Assembly: GCF_002949735.1 (NCBI RefSeq)
Contig: NZ_CP026681.1
Span: 248,001 to 312,000 of the forward strand
Source: Nostoc sp. 'Peltigera membranacea cyanobiont' N6
Lineage (GTDB): Bacteria > Cyanobacteriota > Cyanobacteriia > Cyanobacteriales > Nostocaceae
DNA length: 64,000 nucleotides
Direction: 5' to 3'
Shown here: positions 56,701 to 64,000 of the stretch, in pieces
Position numbering within the stretch: position 1 is the first letter of the stretch
Layout of the letters: each line of letters begins with the position of its first letter
Program-made: the position numbers and the translations under genes
The notes under the pieces: model-generated
What the model was told of the DNA's origin: nothing
Database searches by the model: none
What the model saw: the letters and a program-made list of their open reading frames with translations, nothing else

Positions 56701-59589
56701 TAACATTCCATAAAAAACGTAACCCGGAGTAGAGAAAGGGGAATTACCATAATTGATGGATAAATTCATCAATTCACAAGTCACTAAAGGTAGTAGTGCT
56801 GGCGCAGCTTGATAGGCAGGAGTAAACATACTTGCTAACATTTTTGTAGCTGCTAACTTCTCCACATCGGTCATTAGTGGTAGGTTAATTAAGTCTTCTA
56901 TTTTCTTCCCTTGGAGATTGCTGACGGTTTGAGTAATGGCTTGTTGAATGTCTGAGGGTTGAGGTGATTTAGGTAAACTTACCCCTACTAATTCCAGGGC
57001 TTCTAAGCCGATATTAACTGCTTCTAGTTTTTTGACTTGCGCCATATAACCTTGGACTTTGACGGCATAGACTTTCATTTTGTCCACAGCAGTTTTTGCC
57101 TGTTGCAAAACAATATCTGCCCATTTTTCTATCTGCTCAAAATTGACGCTCATGTAAGCAGTTTCTGTTGCCAATTCATGGAGTGCCAAGGTGAAGTTGT
57201 AATGTGTCTGCCATGTGAGGGAATTTAGCAAGGCGATACCTGTGGTGGCATATTCCAATGCGGCATTATACGCTGTGGCATCTCTAGCTTTTTCCCCAGC
57301 ATTCAAATTCAGTTGAGCCAGTTCTATTTGCGCTTCTGGCTCAAAAATTAGGGATTTGCCGATATTGAGTTGATTGACAATCTCAAACAGATTTTCTTTC
57401 TGTTCTGTGACTGGCGCATTATTCAGTAGGAGTTGTCCAATTTTCAGGTGAGTTGCCTGTTTTTGCTGATCAGGGATTAGGGAATAGGCGGCTTGTTGGA
57501 CGCGATCGTGTAAAAATTTATAGGTGACAGTTTGTTGATTGTCTTGTGTAAATACTTGGTTTTCTTGCCCAACATAAAACTTATAAACATCGCTAATTGG
57601 TAAAATCAACCCTTCTTGTAATGCTTTCCACAAATCAGCAGCCGTTTCGATTTGGGATTGTTGCGAAACAATTGCCAAAGTTCCTAAATCAAATTGGTTG
57701 CCAATACAAGCAGCTAACTGTAATATGTCTTGAGTTGATTGTGGCAATTTTCGCAATTGAAAACCCATGAAAGCCACAACATCATCTGTAACTGCAAGAG
57801 TTGTCACTTGTGCTATGTCACATTGCCAAAAGCCTGAATCAAAATCAAATTTAATGAGGTTTTCGTGATGCAATGCTTTGAGAAACTGTGTTGCAAAAAA
57901 CGGGTTGCCTTGAGTTTTTTGAGATACTAATTGAGCAAGAGTCAAGGCCAAATCTTCTGGACATTTGAGTGTGTCAGCAACTAATTGATTCACTTTTAAT
58001 TGACTCAGTGGTGCTAAAGTAATCGTATTAATCGTTGCTTGGTTTTTTTGAATTTCACTCAAAGTCAACATTAATGGATGTCCCGGATCTACTTCATTAT
58101 CACGGTATGCACCAATTAATAAAAGATGACCTGTATCAGCCATTAATAACTGGATTAATTTCAGGGATGCTGAATCTGCCCATTGTAAATCATCAAGGAA
58201 CATTACTAAGGGATGTTCAGCACTCGTAAAGACTTGGGTAAATTTTTGAAATAATAAATTAAATCTATTTTGTGCCGCCGTTCCTGATAATTCTATGGCG
58301 GGTGCTTGTTCACCAATAATTTTTGATAATTCGGGGATGACTTCAATAATTACTTGTCCATTTTCTCCAACTGCTGATAATATTTTGTTTTTCCATTGCT
58401 GAATTTGAACGTCACTTTCTGTTAGCAATTGCTCCATCAAATCTCGAAAGGCTTGCACAAAGGCAGAAAATGGAATATTGCGTTGAAATTGGTCGAATTT
58501 GCCTTTAATAAAATAACCGCGTTGGCGAACAATCGGTTTATGAACTTCGTTGACAACCGCAGTTTTACCAATTCCCGAAAACCCAGCTACCAGCATCATT
58601 TCTGTTGCACCAAGGCTTACTCTCTCAAAGGTTTGCAGTAAGGTTTCTACTTCGGCTTCTCGTCCATAAAGTTTATCAGGGATAATGAAGCGATCGCACA
58701 CATCCCGTTTCCCAATCTCAAAACCCTTAGTTATACCAGTTGACTGTAGCTGATGTAAACAATTTTCTAAATCAAACTTCAGCCCCAAAGCACTCTGATA
58801 TCTGGATTCAGCATTTTTTGCCATCAATTTACTGACAATCTCGGAGACTACAGACGAGATTTGTGGGTTAATTTCATGTACTAGGGGTGGAAGTTTGGCA
58901 ATATGAGAATGCACCAACTCCATTGGATCGTTTGATTTAAATGGTAAAACTCCAGTAAGTAACTCGTAGAATGTCACGCCCAAAGAATAGAAATCTGTGC
59001 GGTAATCAATTCCCCGATTCATTCTTCCTGTTTGTTCTGGCGAAATATAAGCCAGTGTACCTTCTAAGACATTGGGATTGATTAGTGTCTGGGTTTCCCG
59101 TGGTAGCAGAGATGCAATACTAAAGTCGATTAATTTAACTTGTTTGGTTTCTGGATTAATGAGAATATTGGCGGGTTTAATATCTTTATGAATAATTCGC
59201 TCGCGGTAAAGTATATCTAAGGTGTTGCATAGTGCGATCGCAATTTCTAAAAACTCTTCACCAGACGCGATATATCGCGTCTGGTTAGAGGTAAAATAAT
59301 TTTTAAGAGAAATCCCGCCAAAGTCTTCCATCACTAACGCATAACCATTTTGGTAGGGTTCCAGGCTGTAGGTTTGGATGATTAGAGGTGAGTTGAGATT
59401 TTTGGCGATGGTGTATTGATTACGAAACTGTAACAATTCGCTGAAACTCGGATAGGGATTTTTCAGCAATTTTATCACTACAGGTAACGAGTCAGTTTCT
59501 CGATACCCTCGATAAACTAGAGTTCTGGAACCATTGTAGAGTTCCTCGCTGATGCGATATCCCAGAATACTGACAAAAGTGCTAACCAT
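53767..59589 (-). CDS. HstK-type dual kinase with one PAS (1940 aa); helical type III, HK type B
   Basis: Family backbone. Helical region type III (AQLNLNAGEKA, KKIEDLINLPLMTDVEKL), as in the gene at 17798. Ser-rich linker, common-type GAF (about 1373-1503), then a PAS (about 1523-1643, with VVQNSSDFIGIT and YLNPAGRQLIGLD) and histidine kinase type B with H1688. Walker A Lys is near 338. The kinase domain is partly encoded by a perfect 24-bp palindrome (59261-59284) that gives QTRYIASG. A strong terminator lies just upstream, so this gene probably has its own promoter (inference). Confidence 0.92.
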   Translation of the reverse strand: MVSTFVSILGYRISEELYNGSRTLVYRGYRETDSLPVVIKLLKNPYPSFSELLQFRNQYTIAKNLNSPLIIQTYSLEPYQNGYALVMEDFGGISLKNYFTSNQTRYIASGEEFLEIAIALCNTLDILYRERIIHKDIKPANILINPETKQVKLIDFSIASLLPRETQTLINPNVLEGTLAYISPEQTGRMNRGIDYRTDFYSLGVTFYELLTGVLPFKSNDPMELVHSHIAKLPPLVHEINPQISSVVSEIVSKLMAKNAESRYQSALGLKFDLENCLHQLQSTGITKGFEIGKRDVCDRFIIPDKLYGREAEVETLLQTFERVSLGATEMMLVAGFSGIGKTAVVNEVHKPIVRQRGYFIKGKFDQFQRNIPFSAFVQAFRDLMEQLLTESDVQIQQWKNKILSAVGENGQVIIEVIPELSKIIGEQAPAIELSGTAAQNRFNLLFQKFTQVFTSAEHPLVMFLDDLQWADSASLKLIQLLMADTGHLLLIGAYRDNEVDPGHPLMLTLSEIQKNQATINTITLAPLSQLKVNQLVADTLKCPEDLALTLAQLVSQKTQGNPFFATQFLKALHHENLIKFDFDSGFWQCDIAQVTTLAVTDDVVAFMGFQLRKLPQSTQDILQLAACIGNQFDLGTLAIVSQQSQIETAADLWKALQEGLILPISDVYKFYVGQENQVFTQDNQQTVTYKFLHDRVQQAAYSLIPDQQKQATHLKIGQLLLNNAPVTEQKENLFEIVNQLNIGKSLIFEPEAQIELAQLNLNAGEKARDATAYNAALEYATTGIALLNSLTWQTHYNFTLALHELATETAYMSVNFEQIEKWADIVLQQAKTAVDKMKVYAVKVQGYMAQVKKLEAVNIGLEALELVGVSLPKSPQPSDIQQAITQTVSNLQGKKIEDLINLPLMTDVEKLAATKMLASMFTPAYQAAPALLPLVTCELMNLSINYGNSPFSTPGYVFYGMLLNSVFQEIESGYQFGKLAINLAEQFNFIEIKSHIFNLVGTFSIHGKAHIRETLPILWDSYESGVECGNFEHAGISAMMIYEYAYFMGQELTALAREMAFGSDALARIKQENALGWHQITQELVLNLLNPSGNPCSLRGEIYNEETRLPLMKQVNDRSGVSYLYLNKLILCYLLGEYQQAQENSLESEQYLDGLQGTMSVPVFHFYDSLTHLAIYPSVPDSQQKDILSRVTQNQEKMKLWADHAPMNFQHKFDLVAAEQFRILGNKTEAIEYYDRAISGAQEQGYIQEEALANELAAKFYLHWGKKRIAQEYMTQAYYGYVHWGAKAKVTDLEKRYPQLLTPILEQTRSPFSTHETIFALGSTSTTSATSSSASSVSVALDLAAILKASQTISGEIELEKLLSSLLEIVIENAGADKCVLMLLGDSCLLIKGSITVGTEPVVLQSLPVEDSQDIPLKLIYKVKNNRQTVVLIDATANPTLANDSYIMRQQPKSILCSPILHQGKLLGVLYLENNLATGAFTSDRVELLNLLCTQAAISLENARLYERSQTYSQQLEQALREQQKLAGVVQNSSDFIGITTLTGQTIYLNPAGRQLIGLDDDAEISNFQIRDFHSPEDFDQIEREILPRVMQQGVGHGEMNFRHFQTGQLIPTDYVLFVIKDPLTNQPLCLASISRDIRDRKKAEAAIIHKSQQLEQALGDLQQTQLQMIQSEKMSALGNLVAGVAHEMNNPLGFIAASLIQAKPTFTDIVEHLGLYQESLPNKSDKILDHAEEIDLDYSLEDLPKMIDSMSMACDRLKNISTSLRTFSRADQDYKVPFNIHQGIDSTILILKHRLKPNEQRPAIEVVTNYGNLPQVECFPGQLNQVFMNLLANAIDALDESNTGRSFEEIKGNPNCITITTSVENHLVKIGIADNGKGMNEQVKSKIFDHLFTTKAVGKGTGLGLAIARQIVESTHGGKLSCNSVLGEGTEFMIEIPV
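59261..59284. repeat. Perfect 24-bp palindrome inside the kinase coding sequence
   Basis: Half-site CCAGACGCGATA is followed directly by its exact complement. On the minus strand it encodes QTRYIASG, in a loop after the ATP-binding lobe. Degenerate versions occur at the same codons in the genes at 6383, 11852, 17798 and 36104, weaker traces in those at 28833 and 47073. The sequence resembles intergenic palindromes of Nostoc-type genomes as I recall them. Confidence 0.85.
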
Positions 59590-59593
59590 ACTG

Positions 59594-59628
59594 CTAAATC
59601 CTTGAGATTTCCAGACTTAGTATTCCCA
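59594..59628 (-). promoter_or_regulatory. Spacer element, left part only, before the gene at 53767
   Basis: CTAAATC with GACTTAG (one G-U pair in the transcript) forms the hairpin 4 nt from the ATG, then TATTCCCA. The palindrome half is missing; a terminator sequence takes over immediately. Confidence 0.65.
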
Positions 59629-59665
59629 AAAAAGATCCCCGACTTCTTTAATAAGTCGGGGATCT
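59627..59665 (-). terminator. Rho-independent terminator after the gene at the right edge
   Basis: AGATCCCCGACTT (59633-59645) and AAGTCGGGGATCT (59653-59665) form a perfect 13-bp stem with a 7-base loop. On the minus strand it is followed by a run of T. It lies about 10 bp past the stop at 59676 and would end transcription coming from the right before the next paralogue. Confidence 0.85.
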
Positions 59666-59675
59666 GAGGACTAAA

Positions 59676-62600
59676 CTATACCGGAATTTCAATGATAAAT
59701 TCTGTACCGTCTCCTGGTGCAGAAATGCAACTTAAATTACCCCCATGTTTTTCTACCACAATCGAATAGCTAGTTGATAATCCTAAACCTGTACCACTAC
59801 CTACTGGTTTGGTCGTAAAAAATGGATTAAATATTTTATTTTGCACTGACTCGCTCATCCCTATACCGTTGTCTGCAATGCGGATAATTACCTTTTTTGC
59901 TTCTCTGAATTCCGTCTGAATTATAATAGTCGGTTGGCGATTTATATCTGAGTCTTCTAAGGCATCAATGGCATTGTTGATAATATTCATGAATACTTGA
60001 TTCAGAGCAGAGGCATAACAATTAACTAAAGGGAGTTGACCATATTTTTGAATAACTGCAATCTCTGGATGTTTACTATTATTTTGAAGTCTATGTTGCA
60101 AAATTAGCAACGTGCTATTAATACCAGAATGAATGTCTACTGATTTTATTTCTGATTCATCCAAACGGGAAAAATTTCGCAGTGATAGCACAATTTGACG
60201 GATGCGATCTGCTCCTACACTCATCGATAATAGGAGCTTTTGTAAATCACTAGATATAAATTCTAGCTCAATATCGGCGATTTTTTCGGCAATTTCTGGC
60301 AATGGTTGCGGATAAAGTTCCTGATATAAATTATTTAATTCAATTAAAGATGTAACGTATTCACTAGCTGGTTGTAAGTTGCCATAGATAAAATTAATCG
60401 GATTATTAATTTCATGAGCAATCCCAGCAACTAATTGTCCTAAACCTGACATTTTTTCGGCTTGAATTAGTTGGGATTGAGCCGAGTAAAGTTTCTCCAG
60501 TGTTGATTCTAGCTGAGTGGCTTTTTCTGTGATTTCCTGGGTGCGCTTTTCTACTTTTTGCTCTAGAGTATGGGAATAATCCTCTAGTTTGTGATATAAT
60601 AATGCGTTTTCTAGAGAAATTGCTGCTTGAGTAGTGAGGAAATTGAGAACTTGTAAGCGATCGCTCGTAAATGCCCCCGTCACTAAGTTATTTTCTAGAT
60701 ATAAAATGCCCATCAACTTACCTTGATGCAAAATCGGGCTACACAAGATACTCTTCGGCAGCTGACGAATAATATAAGGGTCATTGGCTAAGGTCGGATC
60801 GGCACTTGCATCAATTAACATAGTGGTCTGCCTGTTGTGCAAAACTTTGTAAATCAACTTCAGGGGAATATCCTGGCTATCTTCAACAGGAAGGCTCTGC
60901 AACACGATTGGCTCTGTCCCCAGGTTAATTGACCCTTCGATCGATAGGCGCTTGTCCTGCAAAAGCATTAATACGCATTTATCAGCCCCCGCATTTTCAA
61001 TGGCGATCGCCAGCAATACTGAGAGCAATTTTTCGAGTTCGATTTCGCTTGACAGAGTTTGAGAAGCTTTGAGAATGGCAGCTAAATCTAAAGCAACAGA
61101 GACATTGCTACTGGAAGTGCGGGAACTGACATTTCCCAGTGCCAAGACAGTTTCATTAATTGACAGGGAAGAACGGGTTTGCTGGAGGATGGGAGCAAGC
61201 AGTTGGGGATAGCGTCTTTCTAAGTCAGCAACTTTGGCTTTCGCACCCCAACGAATATAGCTGTAGTAGGCTTCAATCATGTATTCCCCAGCGATCCGCT
61301 GTTTGCCCCAGTCAAGGTAAAATTTTGCCGCCAGTTCATTGGCTAAGGCTTCTTCATTAATAAACTGATGTGTTTTAGCCAGAGCAATGGCTTCGTCATA
61401 ATACTCACTAGCTACGGCTTTTTTACCCAACACTCGATACCGTTCAGCCTCCACTAGATACCATTTATGCAAGTGATTCATTGGGGCATTTTCTGCCCAT
61501 TGATGCAGAATTGTTTGGTGGTTTTGCGCCTCAAGAAGAGTTTGGGCTTGCTCTGTTTCTGGCTGGGTGGGGAAGAGTGCGAGGTATGTGAGGGCAGTAT
61601 AAAAATGGAAAACGGGAATATGTACCGCCCCTGCTGCTGCCATAAAATAGGGCTTGATTCCGGTGATATAGTCAAGAGCAGCATGATAATTGCCCCAGAG
61701 AGCAGCAAGCATCAGCTTGTAGGTATAGGCGTAGGCGATCGCGGTGAAATCGTTATCCTGCTGGTGCTTTGGCAGCATAATTGTTTCATCGTAGGCAGTG
61801 CCCATTAAGCGATGGGGTTGGCTGACTGTTTCTCTTAAATTCTCCAGCACTTGCCGCGTTGTATCCAATAAAATACACGCCGCATTTTGTTTCGCCTGAG
61901 TCAGAACCACACTGTAAGGAGCTAATTCGGCTGACAACGTGTTTAAATTTACACCAGCGAACAGCGCTGTATATCCGTAACCTTGTATGCTGTAGCCAGC
62001 GTACAGAAAAGTGCCTGTTTCCATACCATTGGTGTAGCTATCTTTCATTGTCGATAGGGTTGCCAAAAACGATTGCTGGCGATGTTGGATGAAAGCCCCA
62101 AAGAAGCTTAAAGGGAGACATATACTCCGCTCGTTCAATTTTTCCAGCAACGAGAGAGCTAAAAGACCAAACTTGTAGCCAGCTTCAACTTCGCTCAAAA
62201 AAGCACATAGCACCATGCCGTGAATCGCATATCCTACCGTCGAGGCGGGGGTATTGCCAAACTGGAGCGACAACCGCACCATCGTTGCACTTAACAGAGG
62301 CATTAAACCCGGATTTCCCAGTAATACTGGTGCAAACAATATTCCTAATAATTGCATTGCGGCGATCGCAGAGCGATCGCTCATCACGGGTAAGTCAATC
62401 AGTTCAGAAATTTCTCTACCTTGGAGTTGCTCTTTTAGATATTCCAGGGCTTTGCCGATTTCGCCTGACTCTGGCGCACTTGGTAAATCCACCCCTAATT
62501 GACTCAAGACATCTGCGCCAACAGCGATCGCCTCTAATATTTGGCTCTGAGCCGTTAGTGCCACAATTTTAATTTCGTAGATTTTAACTTTGTCAAAAAT

Positions 62601-64000
62601 GGTCTGGGCGTTCTGCAAAACCACTCCAGCCATCTCTTCCATGCTCTCAAAGTCACTATTTAAATAGCTGGCTTCGGTTACTGCCAAATGCAGGTTCAAG
62701 GCTAATTCGTACTGTGTTTGCCAGCAGTCGGGCTGGAGTAAGGCGATCCCAGTTTTGAAATACACTCTGGCGGCGATGTATGCAGTCGCATTTTTGGCTT
62801 TAGTACCAGCTTTGAAGTTGAGTTGAGCTAGGGCTTGGCGATCGCTTGCTTGACTAATTAACTCAATTCCTAAATTCAAATGCCCAACCAGATCGAAGAG
62901 TTTTTCTTCAATCTCTAATTCCGACAAGTTTTCTCTAAGTAATTGTCCAATTTTAAGATGAGTTGCTGTTTTTTGTTCATCGGAAATCAAGAAATAAGCT
63001 GCTTGCTGTACTCTGTCATGTAAAAATCTATATGAAGCTGTCCTTTGTCCTTTGTCATTTTCTAATGACCAATGCCCAATGACCAATGACGAATCTTGAT
63101 AAAATTTATAAACCTCACTAATCGGTAAAATCAACCCTTCTTGCAATGCTTTCCACAAAGCAGCCGCCGCATCAATTTGGCATTGTTCCGAAACAATTGC
63201 CAAAGTTGCTAAATCAAACTGGTTGCCAACACAAGATGCTAACTTGAGGATATTCTGGGTTGCTAATGGTAATTTCTCTAACTGCAACGCCATAAATTCA
63301 ACTACATCATCTGTAACTGCCTGTTGATTAACTTGGGCAAGATCGCATTGCCACCCTCCCGTAGCCCTGCCTTGGCAAGAGGGGGTAAACTTAATCAGTT
63401 GCTCTTGATGTAATGCCTTCAAAAACTGGATAGAAAAAAACGGATTTCCTTGAGTTTTTTGAAACACCAATTGAGAAAGAGGTAATGCCAAATTCTGGGA
63501 ACATTTAAGTGTATCAGCAACTAATTGATTGACTGTTTTTTGATTCAGTGGTGCTAACGTAATTGTATTAATCGTTGTTTGGTTTTTTTCAATCTCATTC
63601 AAAGTCAACATTAATGGATGTACTGGATTTACCTCGTTATCACGGTACGCACCAATTAACAAAAGATGACCTGTATCAGCCATTAAAAGCTGCATTAACT
63701 TCAGTGATGCCGAATCTGCCCATTGCAAATCATCTAAAAATATTACTAAGGGATGTTCAGCAGTGGTAAATATTTGGGTAAAACTTTGAAATAATAAATT
63801 AAATCTATTTTCTGCCGATGTTCCTGATAATTCTATGGCGGGTGGTTGTTCGCCAATAATTCTTGATAATTCGGGGATAACTTCAATAATTACTTGTCCA
63901 TTTTCACCAACTGCTGATAATATTTCGTTTCTCCATTGCTGAATTTTTGCATCGCTTTCGCTTAACAGTTGCCCGATTAAATCTCGGAATGCTTGCACAA
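59676..64000 (-). CDS. HstK-type dual kinase, 5' part beyond the window; helical type II, chimeric GAF, HK type C
   Basis: The visible 1440 residues begin inside the ATPase domain (QAFRDLIGQLL) with Walker B LDDLQWAD; the Ser/Thr kinase and Walker A lie outside the window. The helical region is type II. The GAF is chimeric: its first two-thirds match the common type (AGADKCVLML, SILCSPILHQGKL), while from about FTSDRLQVLNFLTTQ on it matches the gene at 23332, including the coiled coil and histidine kinase type C (H1195 of the visible fragment, FFTTKPVGSGTGLGLS). The switch point lies near a GCGATCGC octamer at 60657-60664. Two in-frame insertions occur, at 63038-63097 and at about 63353-63385, the latter encoding TPSCQGRATGG. 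The GTG at 63998 is not the start. Confidence 0.9.
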   Translation of the reverse strand, partial: VQAFRDLIGQLLSESDAKIQQWRNEILSAVGENGQVIIEVIPELSRIIGEQPPAIELSGTSAENRFNLLFQSFTQIFTTAEHPLVIFLDDLQWADSASLKLMQLLMADTGHLLLIGAYRDNEVNPVHPLMLTLNEIEKNQTTINTITLAPLNQKTVNQLVADTLKCSQNLALPLSQLVFQKTQGNPFFSIQFLKALHQEQLIKFTPSCQGRATGGWQCDLAQVNQQAVTDDVVEFMALQLEKLPLATQNILKLASCVGNQFDLATLAIVSEQCQIDAAAALWKALQEGLILPISEVYKFYQDSSLVIGHWSLENDKGQRTASYRFLHDRVQQAAYFLISDEQKTATHLKIGQLLRENLSELEIEEKLFDLVGHLNLGIELISQASDRQALAQLNFKAGTKAKNATAYIAARVYFKTGIALLQPDCWQTQYELALNLHLAVTEASYLNSDFESMEEMAGVVLQNAQTIFDKVKIYEIKIVALTAQSQILEAIAVGADVLSQLGVDLPSAPESGEIGKALEYLKEQLQGREISELIDLPVMSDRSAIAAMQLLGILFAPVLLGNPGLMPLLSATMVRLSLQFGNTPASTVGYAIHGMVLCAFLSEVEAGYKFGLLALSLLEKLNERSICLPLSFFGAFIQHRQQSFLATLSTMKDSYTNGMETGTFLYAGYSIQGYGYTALFAGVNLNTLSAELAPYSVVLTQAKQNAACILLDTTRQVLENLRETVSQPHRLMGTAYDETIMLPKHQQDNDFTAIAYAYTYKLMLAALWGNYHAALDYITGIKPYFMAAAGAVHIPVFHFYTALTYLALFPTQPETEQAQTLLEAQNHQTILHQWAENAPMNHLHKWYLVEAERYRVLGKKAVASEYYDEAIALAKTHQFINEEALANELAAKFYLDWGKQRIAGEYMIEAYYSYIRWGAKAKVADLERRYPQLLAPILQQTRSSLSINETVLALGNVSSRTSSSNVSVALDLAAILKASQTLSSEIELEKLLSVLLAIAIENAGADKCVLMLLQDKRLSIEGSINLGTEPIVLQSLPVEDSQDIPLKLIYKVLHNRQTTMLIDASADPTLANDPYIIRQLPKSILCSPILHQGKLMGILYLENNLVTGAFTSDRLQVLNFLTTQAAISLENALLYHKLEDYSHTLEQKVEKRTQEITEKATQLESTLEKLYSAQSQLIQAEKMSGLGQLVAGIAHEINNPINFIYGNLQPASEYVTSLIELNNLYQELYPQPLPEIAEKIADIELEFISSDLQKLLLSMSVGADRIRQIVLSLRNFSRLDESEIKSVDIHSGINSTLLILQHRLQNNSKHPEIAVIQKYGQLPLVNCYASALNQVFMNIINNAIDALEDSDINRQPTIIIQTEFREAKKVIIRIADNGIGMSESVQNKIFNPFFTTKPVGSGTGLGLSTSYSIVVEKHGGNLSCISAPGDGTEFIIEIPV
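63038..63097. repeat. In-frame CCAATGA/CTTTGTC-type repeat
   Basis: Related short units, TCCTTTG and CCAATGA/CCAATGC, at the same codons as 33911-33983 and 44912-44988 but of a different unit sequence. Encodes SLVIGHWSLENDKGQRT. Confidence 0.7.

Noticed and set aside
6383..64000. Diversity-generating retroelement or phase-variation cassette system
   Set aside because: The mosaic pattern suggested it, but no reverse transcriptase, recombinase or template repeat is present in the window. Homologous exchange explains the data.

Overview
The window looks like a filamentous, Nostoc/Anabaena-type cyanobacterium. The octamer GCGATCGC (HIP1) is scattered through nearly every gene, heptamer tandem repeats occur in spacers and inside genes, base composition is moderately AT-rich, and most of the DNA encodes HstK-type proteins, in which a Ser/Thr kinase and a histidine kinase share one chain. 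No rRNA, tRNA, transposase, CRISPR array or phage gene was seen.

Layout: nearly everything is on the minus strand. Positions 1-62 hold a frameshifted scrap of an HstK kinase domain. A receiver-PAS-histidine kinase (164-1978), a membrane hybrid histidine kinase (2031-4322) and an orphan solute-binding lipoprotein (4545-6104) follow. From 6383 to the right edge lies a tandem array of ten giant paralogues, nine complete (about 1800-2400 residues) and one cut by the edge. Each has the order Ser/Thr kinase, STAND/AAA-type ATPase, long TPR-like helical region, Ser-rich linker, GAF, optional PAS/GAF modules, histidine kinase. One plus-strand gene, a Uma2-family nuclease (53002-53697), interrupts the array.

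The array is mosaic. I see four types of helical region, three main GAF types (plus variants) and three histidine-kinase types, with zero, one or four extra sensor modules always inserted between GAF and kinase. The ten genes carry ten different combinations, and distant genes share long identical DNA tracts, so cassette exchange or gene conversion is likely. Seven spacers are exactly 74 or 78 bp and hold a 46-bp element of fixed length. It contains a hairpin that ends 4-8 nt before the start codon and a CAGATATCTG palindrome or a close variant. The same leader, split by a 164-bp insert, precedes the solute-binding protein gene.

Repeat DNA has also entered the coding sequences in frame: a palindrome in the Ser/Thr kinase domain of several copies, and heptamer-type repeats in a linker of three copies.

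Inferred working model: the solute-binding protein and the many GAF/PAS modules supply different inputs. The giant kinases have no receiver of their own, so they would need separate response regulators; the receiver domains at 164-1978 and 2031-4322 are local candidates only. Direct evidence for any phosphorelay is absent.
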